Origin: Zygnema cylindricum
Taxonomy: Eukaryota > Streptophyta > Zygnematophyceae > Zygnematales > Zygnemataceae
Direction of reading: 5' to 3'
DNA length: 64,000 nucleotides
Assembly: GCA_037447655.1 (NCBI GenBank)
Contig: JBBHKE010000787.1
Span: 1 to 64,000, forward strand
Shown piece by piece: positions 45,360-56,580 of the stretch. A model generated the notes under the pieces. The model searched no databases and was not told where the DNA came from. It worked only from the letters and a program-made list of their open reading frames with translations. The translations under genes and the position numbers were made by a program. Numbering within the stretch: position 1 is the first letter of the stretch; every line of letters starts with the position of its first letter.

Positions 45360-46438
45360 CGCAAATCGTTATTAGAATAAAGAAAAAATTAGAGTAAAAA
45401 AACAAGAAAAAACAATTATAGTAATTTACGCTAATTTGTGTGAAAGAACTTTTTCACAGAGGAAGTTTACTCTAATTTATTTAAGTACTCTATATTGGGT
45501 TATGTCGGCAATAATAATCCACGTTGTAATTATGAACACTAAATTACGTAGACGTACAAAATCTGCCAGTCCGTATATTTTGACGTCATTATGACGTTAG
45601 AATATTGTCGCGTTGGATGTCAGTTACGTCGGGACCACCGTCGAAGGTTACATGTAAATTATGCGCAATTACACTATTAATTATCAACATTTATGAACGA
45701 ATGAATCACGGTTGTAGTTGGAATGTAAACGGCATTTCGGTTGCGTTGTTTTCATTTTCATACGACAAAAGTACATTTTAACTCTAATACAGTCGCACTT
45801 TGGTGATATATTAGAGTAAATTTACGTTAATAATGTCTCTTAACTTTAATAAAGTTGCTTTCAAACGACGAAGTCGAAAAATTAACACTTATTACAGTTA
45901 AGTTTAACTCTAAATGCGTCGCAATTACTCTAAATGAGTCGCAATTAAAAGATATCTTAACGAATCGATGTAACGCGACATATTATTGGACGACCACAAT
46001 TACACGTGGCCATTTTATAAACCGTAGAAACATCATGCCTGCAAAACAACGATAATACACAAACCGACTGTCCTTTTGGACTCTTTTGCAAGAGAATTCC
46101 GTGCATTCAATAACCTGCAAAGTTTTTCACAGCTCTTTCATAAAAAATTTCGGCGGCAAATTTTACAGCTTCTCGATTCATTTTTTAGTTTTTTAAAAAG
46201 GTGATATTTGAAATTTAAAACCAAATATTGAAATTTAATTTTTGAACCCACCCTCTTTTCACAATGGATTGCAACTTTTTTTTGACCTCTTGCTTTTATA
46301 TTTTTTTCATATATATTGCACGTTCGGACAAGCAATGGCATTATCGATTTAGATTTTTAACTTGCGGTTACGCTTGCATCTGACTCTCGTTGTTGCCTAT
46401 ACTTTCCCCCTATAAATATTGGCTTAGTCTTCAGAGAT
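45360..46438. other. AT-rich stretch without recognised gene
   Basis: Short 'agtaaa/actctaa' motifs recur, and 45350-45420 resembles 48590-48640 ('cgaatcgttattaga'). No coding sequence recognised. Confidence 0.4.
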
Positions 46439-46807
46439 ATGTGGAGATTTGCAAGAATGTTGGGTAACTACGCGGCGAGATATAACGGCATATGTAATAT
46501 CCCTGCACCTATTATTGAAGAGGTGATCGGAGATATGAACAGTGTGAGACCCGAAATGGCGAGTGGTGAAAACGAATTACAACGTGTGGAGCCACTCGTG
46601 GAAGAAGCTTTGAGCGGAGAAGACAACATCGCGGGCGGAGATATGAGGAGTCACTCTACAACTGTTGACCCGCCGCAGTCCACCCGGAAAAAACAACATG
46701 TTACAACCAAAAGGGATCGTTTGCGGATAATCATGTGGATGATCGCTGAGGAGCGCGCGAACGGATACCGAAAGCTCATCCCCAAAACTATCAAAATATC
46801 TATCTAA
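46439..46807 (+). CDS. Hypothetical 122-codon frame
   Basis: Opens 28 bp after CTATAAATATT (46411). The middle is acidic (EEVIGDMNS, EPLVEEALSGEDN), followed by a basic, helical part (TRKKQHVTTKRDRLRIIMWM, then IAEERANGYRKLIPKT), which could be a DNA-binding helix such as the N-terminus of a transposase. It ends at the border of the TCTA repeat. I do not recognise a family. Coding status is uncertain; the base composition is higher in G+C than the flanks, which is mild support. Confidence 0.25.
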   Translation: MWRFARMLGNYAARYNGICNIPAPIIEEVIGDMNSVRPEMASGENELQRVEPLVEEALSGEDNIAGGDMRSHSTTVDPPQSTRKKQHVTTKRDRLRIIMWMIAEERANGYRKLIPKTIKISI

Positions 46808-47754
46808 CTATCTGTCTATTTATGTGTCTATTTATGTGTCTATCTAATTATATATCTATGTAATTATCTAATCGTATATATCTAATTATCTATCAAATTA
46901 TCTATCTAATTATCCATCTAATCTAATTATCTCTCTAATTATCTGTCCAATTATGTGTAAAACTATCTGTCTAACTAATAAAACTATCTGTCTAACTATC
47001 TGTCAAATTATCTAATCTAATTAACTCGCTAATTATTTGTCTATCTATGTGTCATATTATCTAATCTAGTTATATGTCTAATTATCTGTCTAATGATCTG
47101 TTTAATTATCTGTCATTATCTGTCTTATTATGTGTCATTATCTGTCTTTTTATTTGTCTAATTACCTGTCTAATTATCTGTCTAATTATCTGCCTATATA
47201 TTTGTCTAATTATCATTTTATATATCTATTTAACTATCTGTCTATCTATGTGTCTATATCTATTTAACTATTTGTCTATATATGTGTCTGTCTGATTATC
47301 TATCAAATTATATATCTTATTATCTATCAAATCATCTATCTAATTATCCATCTAATCTAATTATCTTTCTAATCTAATTATTTGTCTAATTATCTGTCCA
47401 ATTATGTGTTAAATAATCTAATCTAATTATATATCTAATCTAATTATCTACAAAATCTAATTCTCCGTCTAATCTAATTATCTATCAAAATTAAGTATCT
47501 ATCTAATCTAATTCACTATCTAATATAATTATCTATCCAATCTAATTATCTATGTAATCGCATTCACTATCTAATCTAATTATTTGTCTAATAATATGTC
47601 AATTTATCTGTTTAATTATCTGTCATTATCTGTCTAATTATCTGTCTAATTACCTGTCTAAATACCTGTCTAAATATTTGTTTAATTATCAGTCTATATA
47701 TCTATCTAACTATCTGTCTATCTAATTATCTATCTATTCTAGTGAACGAGAACG
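46797..47754 (+). repeat. TCTA/AATTATCTGTCT satellite
   Basis: About 960 bp of imperfect four-base (TCTA, TCTG) and twelve-base (TCTAATTATCTG) periodicity. The plus-strand frame inside it is a low-complexity translation, not a gene. Confidence 0.92.
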
Positions 47755-47934
47755 TTTCACTACAGTATAGTGCCAATCCATTTCCGTATGGTCACCCGTA
47801 GTATGAATATATTTCAATACATTAATGTTTCTTTATGGTCACGTTTTCGTACTGCATAGTCCAGTAGCATTTTGAATAGTGACTCGTATAAGGAAATATT
47901 TCTGTACGGATCCTTTCAGGATGATTACTTATGG

Positions 47935-49112
47935 ATTTATTAATCGAATAGACAATTTTTGCTGCGCGCAGATAGTTGTCAGAAATTGTACATTTGAAGT
48001 ACAGTTTATTACAATTTACGTTTTTTTGAGTTCAGATTTGACGATCAATCCGTCAAACAACTTTGATTGGCGAAATATTGTAACAACGGTTAAAAAAGTG
48101 TCGCGCTTGCAAACGTCGACCGTCATAAAAAAAAAAAACAATTCACACTGCCAGCGTAGGTTTGCTATAACAAAATTGCGGCAGCCACATATAAATAAAA
48201 TGGTTGCTCGCAGATAGTTTCTCACATCACGTGAGCTCCACTGTGAGAGCATATACTGACATTTAACTTACCCGCAAAAATGGAATCTAATCGCGAACCG
48301 TGACGTTGAACTTGGACACAAATTAAAGGACGACATCATATGTATAAACAAAGCACGAAACGAAATAAACTTCCTACAAAAGAAAAAAACGTACCCGCGT
48401 AGAAACATTGATGAAATTACATGATAAAAACGCGCGTCGTCACGCGCGACCAAATGAAGCCACACTATTCACAAATACAATATTCCTACATTGAAACTTA
48501 CTTCACATTGATTCAGCCACACTATTTACGAATCAACATTTTTTGCATTGAAAACTTGCTTTCTTTCGTAAAGTGAGAAACTTCATCGCGAATCGTTATT
48601 AGACTATAGAAATTATTGGAGTAAAAAAAAATTCGAGTCATTCATTTTCATTTAGTGCCAAGAGACGTGGCAGATTATGGTTCACGTCCTTAAATTGTGT
48701 AATTTGTTCTAGTTAAGGTATCAATGTCAAAATTTTGGGGTGCCAACATAGTGTATTTAAATCTAATAACGATTCACGATGTACTTGCGCTCAACCATTT
48801 TATTTATATGTGTTGGCCGCAAGTCTGTTATTGATACCTACGCTCAGCCATTTTATTCATATGTGGTTGCCGCAGTTTGTTACAGCAAACCTGCGTTGGC
48901 CGTGTGAATTGTTTCTTTTTTATGACGGTCGAAGTTCGCAAGCGCGACACTTTTTTAATCGTCGTTACAATATTTCGCCAGTCAAAGTTGTTCAACGGAT
49001 TTGTCGTCAAATTTGAACTCAAAGGTACGTAACTTGTACTAAAATGTATTTCAAATGTACAATTTCTGACAACTACCCGCGTGCAATAAAAATTTTCTAT
49101 GCGATTGGCAAT
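47935..49112. mobile_element. Element with ~280-bp inverted arms
   Basis: 47935-48210 and 48805-49112 are reverse complements with scattered mismatches (for example 'gacggtcgaagttcgcaagcgcgac' against 'gtcgcgcttgcaaacgtcgacc'). The ~590-bp centre has no coding capacity. Long inverted arms are seen in Mutator-like and foldback elements, but no 9-bp duplication was found at the edges, so the class is open. Confidence 0.6.
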
Positions 49113-49184
49113 TCCCCTAGTTATTTGTACGCTAATGTTGTTAAGCTGTATTGGTGTAACATTTTTGTACAACAGGTAAATCAA

Positions 49185-49380
49185 AGCTCATTACACGGGC
49201 ATGGACCGTGTATTGTTTTTTTTGCCTGTGTATCATGCCCGTTTTCCATGCCTTTTTATCATGCTCGTCTTTCATGCCTGTTTATCGTGCCCATTTTCCA
49301 TGACCGTTTTTTATGACCGTTTATCATGCCCGTTTTTTTTGGCTGTTTATCATGCCCATCTTTCATGCCCGTCAAACGTA
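49185..49380 (+). repeat. Minisatellite of CATGCCCGTTT units
   Basis: About twelve imperfect copies of 'tatcatgcccgtttt(c)catgcc', period 11-24 bp. Its first motif ACACGGGCATGGACCGTGT is the inverted counterpart of the 45231-45355 cluster. Confidence 0.85.
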
Positions 49381-49572
49381 TGAGGTATGCATAAAATCAT
49401 ACCCTAAAAAATCATTGTAAATAGAAAGACATAATTTGAGATCTAAACCCATACTTTAAGCTTTGTGCCACTTTTGACAAACCACGCCTGCTTTTAAAGT
49501 TACCTGATCGGTGCGATTTTGTAAGTATGTTATAGGCATTTGTTGCGGTTTCCAAACGATAGATTTAGCCGA

Positions 49573-50721
49573 TGAAATTCTATGGGGTCCATTCTCCCAC
49601 AAAATTCACATATCCAAAGAAATTTATCTAGATAGTGCCTACTCCAAATTGATACAAACCCAAATGGCTGACACCTTGACAGTCAAAACCCTAATACAAC
49701 ATTACCCATATGAAATAAGACTTTCCGTGTGTTCAGTTCCCCCACAGAATGCAAAGTTAGAATATGAGTTTTGGATAACATTCCCCACTTTAAATTTCCC
49801 TTAGAAATACCACCACCATGGTAGGCAAAGACTTTCATCGACTACACTGTTGTGTTGCCTAGACTCCTTTGAGTTTGGTGCAATAAAAATCACTGAAAAT
49901 GGTCAACTGAATGAGTTGTAATTAAATGGCAAAGTTTGTCGATTTATATAGATCCTATCAGGGAGAGAGGCGACTATCTACCAAAATACTCTAAGTGCTA
50001 AAACCCTCTCTGAACCCTTTAGTACTTAGGTACCTACCAATCACAAGACTGTACCGTACATAAAAGTACAAGTGCGGAGTACTTTTTGTACGGTATTTGT
50101 ACTACATGGCCCAGTGATATTTGTCACATCCTGATTTGTTATTGTGCGCTACGAAGATTTCGTAAACCCGTAAGATGTTGCCACGTGTCATTCGGAGTGG
50201 CGGCGTTCAAAAACCGTCAAAATGTCCTTCTCGCGACGTCGGCGCTTACCACGACCGGCAGATTAGATTGGCGTTTTAAATAATTCGTTGAAATAAATGT
50301 TCGAACCGTTTATTTCGTGCAGTACTACAGTTTTCAACAAGTTCTATGTTCTACCGTATGTTTCATTAGTTAAATGAAAAGTCTCACGTGTGAATGTTTG
50401 TATATTTATCAAAACCTATACACCTCTCCATTGGTCTTAGAATTATATGACAAAGTTATCGGTTACTAGAATATTTGACTGACGACAAGAACCACGATCA
50501 AATCGTGGGTTCTTTAAGACCATTTTGGTAAACCTACCAAAATCTACAACCTGTCTCTTTTTGGACAGCATGGGCAGCCATGGCTATGGCTCCATCTCCA
50601 ACCTTCAGTGATTGCGACAAGTGTGGGGGTTTGGATAAGAGAGATAGAGAAGCAGGCTGCCTTTGGTGAGTTCCTCTTATTTTTCCTTATCTACACCTAA
50701 AAAATACATACATTTCAACAC
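49573..50721 (-). repeat. 3' LTR of element H
   Basis: 1149 bp. Begins (minus strand) TGTTGAAATGTATG after ACTCC(T)-purine complement AGGAGT and ends TTTCA at 49573. Carries a decayed plus-strand tRNA-like stretch near 50455-50525 ('gaccacgatcaaatcgtggg'). Confidence 0.8.
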
Positions 50722-51903
50722 TCCTCTTATTTTCTAGTTTACACTTCTTTTAACTTCTACTTTTGTTTTTCCTTTATTTTCTTCTCATAAAACTCTAAGT
50801 AAATTACCTCATATTTAACAAAGTGCATTAGAAGAGTAAAAATAAATACTGCATGTTGTTGATCATTCATTTTATTTCGCATGCCACTTTTTATAAATCT
50901 GAGCAAAGACTTTATCCACCTCATCTATTTTTCATTCAAGCAAAACCAATTTCCCTCTTGCAGTTCCAACAGCCAGCCCCATCTGCAATCTGCAACACAT
51001 ACCCAGATGTTAACCCTTATACATACATATCTTTATAAATGACATCACACCAAGTAGTGATGTCAAATACACCCTCCCCTTAATTTATCCAAAAACCACT
51101 AGTCCCAACCAAAGTTTTCATGAATTCTACATCTTCCCCACTTAAATGATTATCTTTGATGATTACCGCATTTTCTGATTTTTTCCAACTTCCGTCTTTC
51201 CGATCCATTTAAGCCTTTTCACTATTGCTTTTCATTTTGATTCCCAAACATAATTTCTCCTCCCCTTAATCTTTCATTAAGCTTTCCTTTTCTCCCCTAT
51301 CTTTTGAATCTCCTTCTAGATTTACTTATCGCCTTTACTCGGAATCCGTTCAAGTCTCCCTTTTCGACCTTTTTCTGTTTCCAAAATATCTATAAAAATA
51401 TTCTCAATATTTTGATTTTTCCCTTTTTCAATTATGGATCCTAGAACTGACTTTCTTATTTCTAAGTAATTTACTATACACTCTTTGATATCCTCATCAA
51501 TTTTAACTCCCTTAAATACCTCTTTTCTCTTTACTTCCCTTATACCTCCAAAAGTAGACTGTTGCTTTTATAGAATTTCTGTGTGCTTTTCTCTCTTCCC
51601 CATACTACCGATGCAAAGAAACTCCAAAATATCTCAATCCTCTTTCTCTTTTTCCCCTTTTTCCTCCTCATTCACTTTCCAACTTCCAATTTCTTCCAAA
51701 CAAGAACATTCCGCCATAAAGTGACTCGGTTCCCTTCAAAAAAAGTAAACCCCTCCTTTCGATTTTTTTTTTTTTTTTTCCTCTTTTTCTATCGAAGTTC
51801 TTATACTGCGTATCTTTATCTTTTTTCCTCTCATCACGTTTCCGCCCGTCACCACCATTCCTCTCATCACGCTTGCGCTAGTAACCACCAGCTGTTAGTA
51901 CAT

Positions 51904-52731
51904 TCACTTGTCACTTCCCCTACGAAGCTCCAAAGTGCTTTCCCTCACAAGAATATTCCCCTTGGTAATGCTCCAAGTCCATGAGGAGTAATCCATTTCC
52001 TGCATACGGTTAATGGTGCTTTCATACTCATCTGGAAGTTTCATAATTTGTGTGTTAAACTTTCTCTCCTCGAAATCTACATATCCTGCACTAGCAAGCT
52101 CCACATATAACTCAGCAACATCATTGCAAAACTCTATTATGCTACCGCTTTCATAAACATACGCCTTTATTTCGTGTTTTACTAATTGGTGCCTCTGTAA
52201 TATCTCACTGTTCTAACTCTGAATTAGTGTATCCCAAATTTTGGAAGACTTGGTTAGGTTTATAAGAGTGATATATATGGACTTAGACACGTTTCTAAGT
52301 ATGAGATGTTTTGCTACAGTGTTTTTATACTCCCAAATTTTATTGTCATTCTCTTCAATTTTTGGTTTAGGTAGAACCCCTTCAAGTGGAATTGTAGGCA
52401 AAAGCCTAGCTCCCCTTATCATAAGTGTTCCTTTACCCTACTTTCCTTTTTCTTCTTCCATGGCAATAATTTCCTTTTCACCTTCCGTTGCATCTGAAAT
52501 CCGGTCGGTTTTTTCTAGGGAAGCCCCAGATGTATCTCTAAAGTTAGTTCCACCGAAGTCCGGTGGCGGACATCTCACTTGTCCCAAAACAATTCCCCAT
52601 AATTGCTTTTCGAAAAGCAATCCCTCCATTGTAAATCCCATGAAGTTTGTTCCATTAAACATAGGCACCCTAAATGGTGGGTCGATAACCTCAAATTTTA
52701 TGGGGTTCATTCTCCCACAAAATTCCCACAT
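51904..52731 (-). pseudogene. Element H gag
   Basis: Minus-strand pieces in changing frames. 52438-52731 gives MNPIKFEVIDPPFRVPMFNG, FMGFTMEGLLFEKQLWGIVL and CPPPDFGGTNF. 52213-52422 gives DNKIWEYKNTVAKHLILRNV and SIYITLINLTKSSKIWDTL. 51904-52104 gives MELASAGYVDFEERKFNTQI and MKLPDEYESTINRMQEMD. The order equals that in D (18228-19060). A zinc knuckle could not be made out clearly. Confidence 0.8.
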
Positions 52732-53842
52732 CCAATGAAGCTTATCTAGATAGTGCCAACTCCATGATGATACAAACCCAAATAACTGACACCGCGACAG
52801 TCAAAATTCCAATACAAATTCACCCATAGGAAATAAAACTTTTCGTGTTCTCAGTTCCCCCACCGAATGCAAAGTTAGAATATGAGTTTTGGATAACATT
52901 CCCTAATTTGACTTTCCTTTAGAGAGACCACCACCCTAGCAGGCAAAGACTCTGAACGACTACACCCCTGGGTAGCCTAGACTCTCGTGAGTTTGTAGCA
53001 AAAATAATCACTTAAAATGGTCAACTGAATGAGTTGTAATTAAATGGCAAAGTTTGCTGATTTATACCAATGCTTTCTGCGAGAGAGGCGGCTATCTACC
53101 AAATTACTCGAAGTCCTAAACCCCTCTCTAAACCCCCTCGTAAAAAGGTACGGACCAATCACAAGACTGTATCGTACATAAAAGTAGAAATGTTGAAGTA
53201 CTTTCTATACGGTATTTGTACTACATAGGCACAACAGTGCCATTTGTCACATCCGGATTTGTTATCGTACGCTCCGAAGATATCGTAAACCCGTAAGATG
53301 TTGCCGCATGTCATTTGGAGTGGCGTCGTCCAAAAACCGCCAAGATGTATTTCTCGCGACGTCGACGCTAACCACATTCGTCCGTCTTAATCGTTGTTTA
53401 AAGTAAGTCGTTGAAGTAAATATTCGCACCATTTGTTTTGTGCGGTACTACAATTTTCAACAAGTTATATATTATACTGTATCTTTTATTAGTTAAATGA
53501 AAAGTCTCACGTGTGAATGTTTGAATATCTATCAAACCATATACACATTACCATTGGTCATAGAATTATAGGACAAAGCTATCAGTTACTGGAAAATTTG
53601 ACTAACGCAGGTACGAATATCAAATTCTATGTCCGTCTATACCATTTTGGTAAATCTACCAAAATCTATACCCTGTCTCTTTCTGGACAGCATGGGCAGC
53701 CATGGCTCTAGCTCTCTCTCTAACCTTTAGTGACTGCAACAAGTGTGGGTGATTGGAGAAGTGAGATAGAAAAGCAGGCTGCCTTTGCTGACGTCCTCTT
53801 AATTTTCTTTATCCAGACCTAGAAAATACATACATTTCAACA
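52691..53842 (-). repeat. 5' LTR of element H
   Basis: 1152 bp, followed on the minus strand by the decayed primer site GGTTATCGACCCA (complement at about 52678-52690). A tRNA-like stretch at about 53570-53635 lies on the plus strand, antisense to the LTR, but is badly decayed. Confidence 0.8.
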
Positions 53843-54386
53843 ATTTGTAGGTTGTCAATTTGTAATCTCGCGTCGACGGCGTTTTTTGTGGTTTCTAAAC
53901 CATACATTCTGTTGGCGGTACCGTAAATTGTATCGTTTAGGGTGTACTCTTTAAGTTAAACCATAGGTGAGGTTTGTTGTTGAATTTTTGAATTTTTGCT
54001 ACAACTGTCGTTTCGTTGGATGACGGTTCATTTCCACGTAAAAATGGCACGAATGATATTTTTTTGCGGTTTTAAAACATTATATTATGTCGCCATTAGG
54101 ACCATTTTTAATTTAACGGCCTACCTTAGAAGTTTCACAACTAGTTCGTAGATTGTCCGTTGCGGAACTTAATCAACGGCGCTTTTGGCGGTTTTAAACC
54201 GTACCCTGACAACGCAAAAACAATGAAAGACACACCGCCTATATAAAGGATTCCAAAGGTGCGACCAAAGTTATATACTTTAGAGATAGTGATAAGTTTT
54301 CTTCTACGGGAGCATTTCTATACGATAACGTTCTATACAGTCACGTTTAAGGACAGTAAGTTGTTTGTTATTTTCACATTGAAAAG
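53843..54386. other. AT-rich stretch, no gene recognised
   Basis: Contains a 'ttttggcggttttaaaccgt' hairpin-like motif (about 54185) and a TATATAAAGG motif at 54241, but no coding sequence behind it. Confidence 0.4.
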
Positions 54387-54421
54387 TTAAGGTGTGTGCC
54401 CATGTGTTCAAGTAAGGGTTT

Positions 54422-55367
54422 TGTTGAAAAAAAGTAATTAATAGTTCACTTCTCTATTTTAGTTTTAGTTTAAAGAAAGAGAGTGAGGATCGAAGGCACG
54501 CCATGGCTGCCGCCATCTTTAAAAAGTGTCAGATTTTGAAGTAGAGAATATTTTACTAAAATGTTGCCCAAGTCCAGATTTGAACCTGGGTCTAAAGACT
54601 TCTATACAGTCGTATGTCTTAAACCACTAAGGTGTTATCGAAAAGATACACGTGACGGGTTTTATAGATATATAAACATGGCCGCAACAGCTAATTAATA
54701 GCAGACTAACCAAAAGGAGCAATTCATGCATGTACGCGAATCTGAACCGTGTAAAATATGTTTTGATCGGACGGCCGGCATGATAGCCGTCACGCGAAGT
54801 GAGATTTTGGCGGCATACGGAGATAGCGTCACGTGGTGCCACGTGGCGCCACATTATTTGATACCGGAGAAGATGGGAGGAGGAACCATGGCTTCCGATT
54901 TGACAGGTGTCACCTTGTAGACCTTGTCGTACAATGGTCCTACAATAAGTACATCGCCCATTGTACCTTCTTGTACTATATAGTGTTCCTATTGGACTAG
55001 GGTTTAGTAGTAGATAGTCGTGAGTAGGCAGACCAAGAACTAGTAATATTTAATTACCTATCTCTAAGAGAGCTTGTAACTATAAAGGTCATCTTTGACC
55101 AGCCATAACTTACTGCTCAGGGGAGCAAATTTAGTGATTCTTTTTTTTTGCATTTGACTCAAGGGAGTCTTCTGAAGGGGAGCAAATTCAGTGATTCTTT
55201 TTGCATTTGACTCAAGGGAGACTTGTCCTCACAGGGGTGAGGGTGGTCAGAATAATTTTATGCCTGGGCGGCACTTATTTAGTGGGAAAGTGGAAGGGGC
55301 AAATATTATCCTAGAGGCTTTGCATATGCTGCTCATTCTGTGGGTCAATGGAGACCACAAAATTTCA
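54422..55367 (+). repeat. 5' LTR of copia A2
   Basis: 946 bp, TGTTGAAAAAAAGT to AATTTCA. 'gagcaaattcagtgattctttttgcatttgactcaagg'-type sequence appears twice (around 55123 and 55182). The antisense tRNA-like module is at 54571-54640, with AGATTTGAACC (complement of the B-box GGTTCAAATCT) at 54576-54586. Confidence 0.92.
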
Positions 55368-56580
55368 GGTTATGGGCCCACCCTCTAGGGTGCCCATATT
55401 TGATGGATCAGATTTTCTGTATTTAGAAATGATGATGGAGGGAGAACTATTTGAGAAGCATCTATGGTGCATAGTGTTTGGACAAATTTGATGCCCACCT
55501 CCACCTAGGTTTGGAGGGACACGGCTTTTTGGCACCTCCGCCCCTACAGTTGGTAGAACAGCTGCCACCATCACCGAGGATGAAGATGAGGAAGGAGAGG
55601 AGATTGTCATGGAAGGAGAAAAGGGAGGAGTTGCAACTCAAGTGACACCATTTCCAAAGGCGAACCGGCAGCAGCACCACCAAAAACGGCGACAAGGGTT
55701 CACACCGAAATATCAGAGTATGAAAAGTGGAACTACAAAGACAAGGTTGCTAAGCTCTTAATTCTTAAAAGTGTAGCAAACGGCATTGCCATTCCCCTTA
55801 TGCATGTCAAATCTTCATCTCATATTTGGATATCACTAGTTAACAAATATAAGAGTGGATCATTGCAGCAACAACAGTTGGCCGAAAATAAGATTGCAGC
55901 TTATACTTATAAAGGAGGAAGTATGAATAATTATTGCAATGATTTAGGAGCATTATTTGGAGAGTTAGAGAGTGCAGGTAACTCATGGTCCGAGAGACAA
56001 AGAGTAAACACATTAATGATGAAACTACTTGAAGAGTATGAGAATATCATTAACCGATTGCAGGATATAAGAGATAGCAATTCGAATTAGGATGACACAG
56101 TGGGAATGATTTTAGTGAAAGAAAGAACCATAGAGCTTAGGAGAGGGAGTCCAAGTGTTCAAACATTGTCTGCAGGAGCTGATTGGCGGAAGCGTGATGA
56201 AGAGAGAGGGAAAGATCCCTATCGAAACTTTGGTGGAAGAGGACAAGGAGGTGGCAGATTTTATAGACATAGGAGAGGAACTTCTCGAGGAGGATTATGT
56301 CACTTCTGTAAGAAACTTGGACACTATATGGCATATTGTGTCAAACTTGCAGATCTTCGACTGAAAGATGGTCAAGGAACCTCAAGGGATGGAGGAAAGA
56401 AAAAGGCTTTCTTGACCCTAGTTCATGATGAGGAAGTGGAAGGAAAAATTGAACCAGAAGAGGAGCTTGAGGAGCTTCTTCTTGATCCGAAAAACACTGA
56501 AAACATGTTGACATTCCACGGAGACAAAAGTGTGCTTTCGGAGGTAAGAGGGATCCACCCGAGGATGGGTGGATCATATA
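55360..56580 (+). pseudogene. Copia A2 gag
   Basis: Pieces in several frames: QVMGPPSRVPIFDG (from the primer site), then MMMEGELFEKHLW with a stop at 55489, WNYKDKVAKLLILKSVANGI, and HIWISLVNKYKSGSLQQQQL to EYENIINRLQDIRDSN (55800-56090). 56100-56633 gives RTIELRRGS and the intact zinc knuckle CHFCKKLGHYMAYC (about 56302-56343). Gag packages element RNA. At least three indels or stops. Confidence 0.88.
55368..55380 (+). promoter_or_regulatory. Primer binding site of copia A2
   Basis: GGTTATGGGCCCA adjoins the LTR end and is complementary to the anticodon half of initiator tRNA-Met over 13 bases, as in D. It is also part of the gag frame (QVMGPPSRVP). Confidence 0.88.

Larger units (their letters stand above)
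49573..53842 (-). mobile_element. Gag-only copia derivative H (TR-GAG-like)
   Basis: Minus-strand element with 5' LTR 52691-53842 and 3' LTR 49573-50721, both starting TGTTGAAATGTATGTA on the minus strand. Inside: gag (52730-51900), an acidic extension with the same FGGIREVK and FIDILETE blocks as in D, and an RNase H remnant with GYVLQI and CWNCKREIGF. No protease, integrase or RT. No clear target duplication (GCCGA against ATTTG). The whole design equals element D. Confidence 0.82.

Noticed and set aside
47074-47295. 73-codon frame with repeating ICL residues
   Set aside because: Low-complexity translation of the TCTA satellite.
48016-49016. Similar small frames (MTV-V-KRDTFL) in both arms of the inverted repeat
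   Set aside because: The two arms differ mostly by amino-acid-changing substitutions, as expected for non-coding drift.
51485-51984. Plus-strand Ser/Phe-rich frames
   Set aside because: Opposite-strand shadows of the acidic gag extension of element H.
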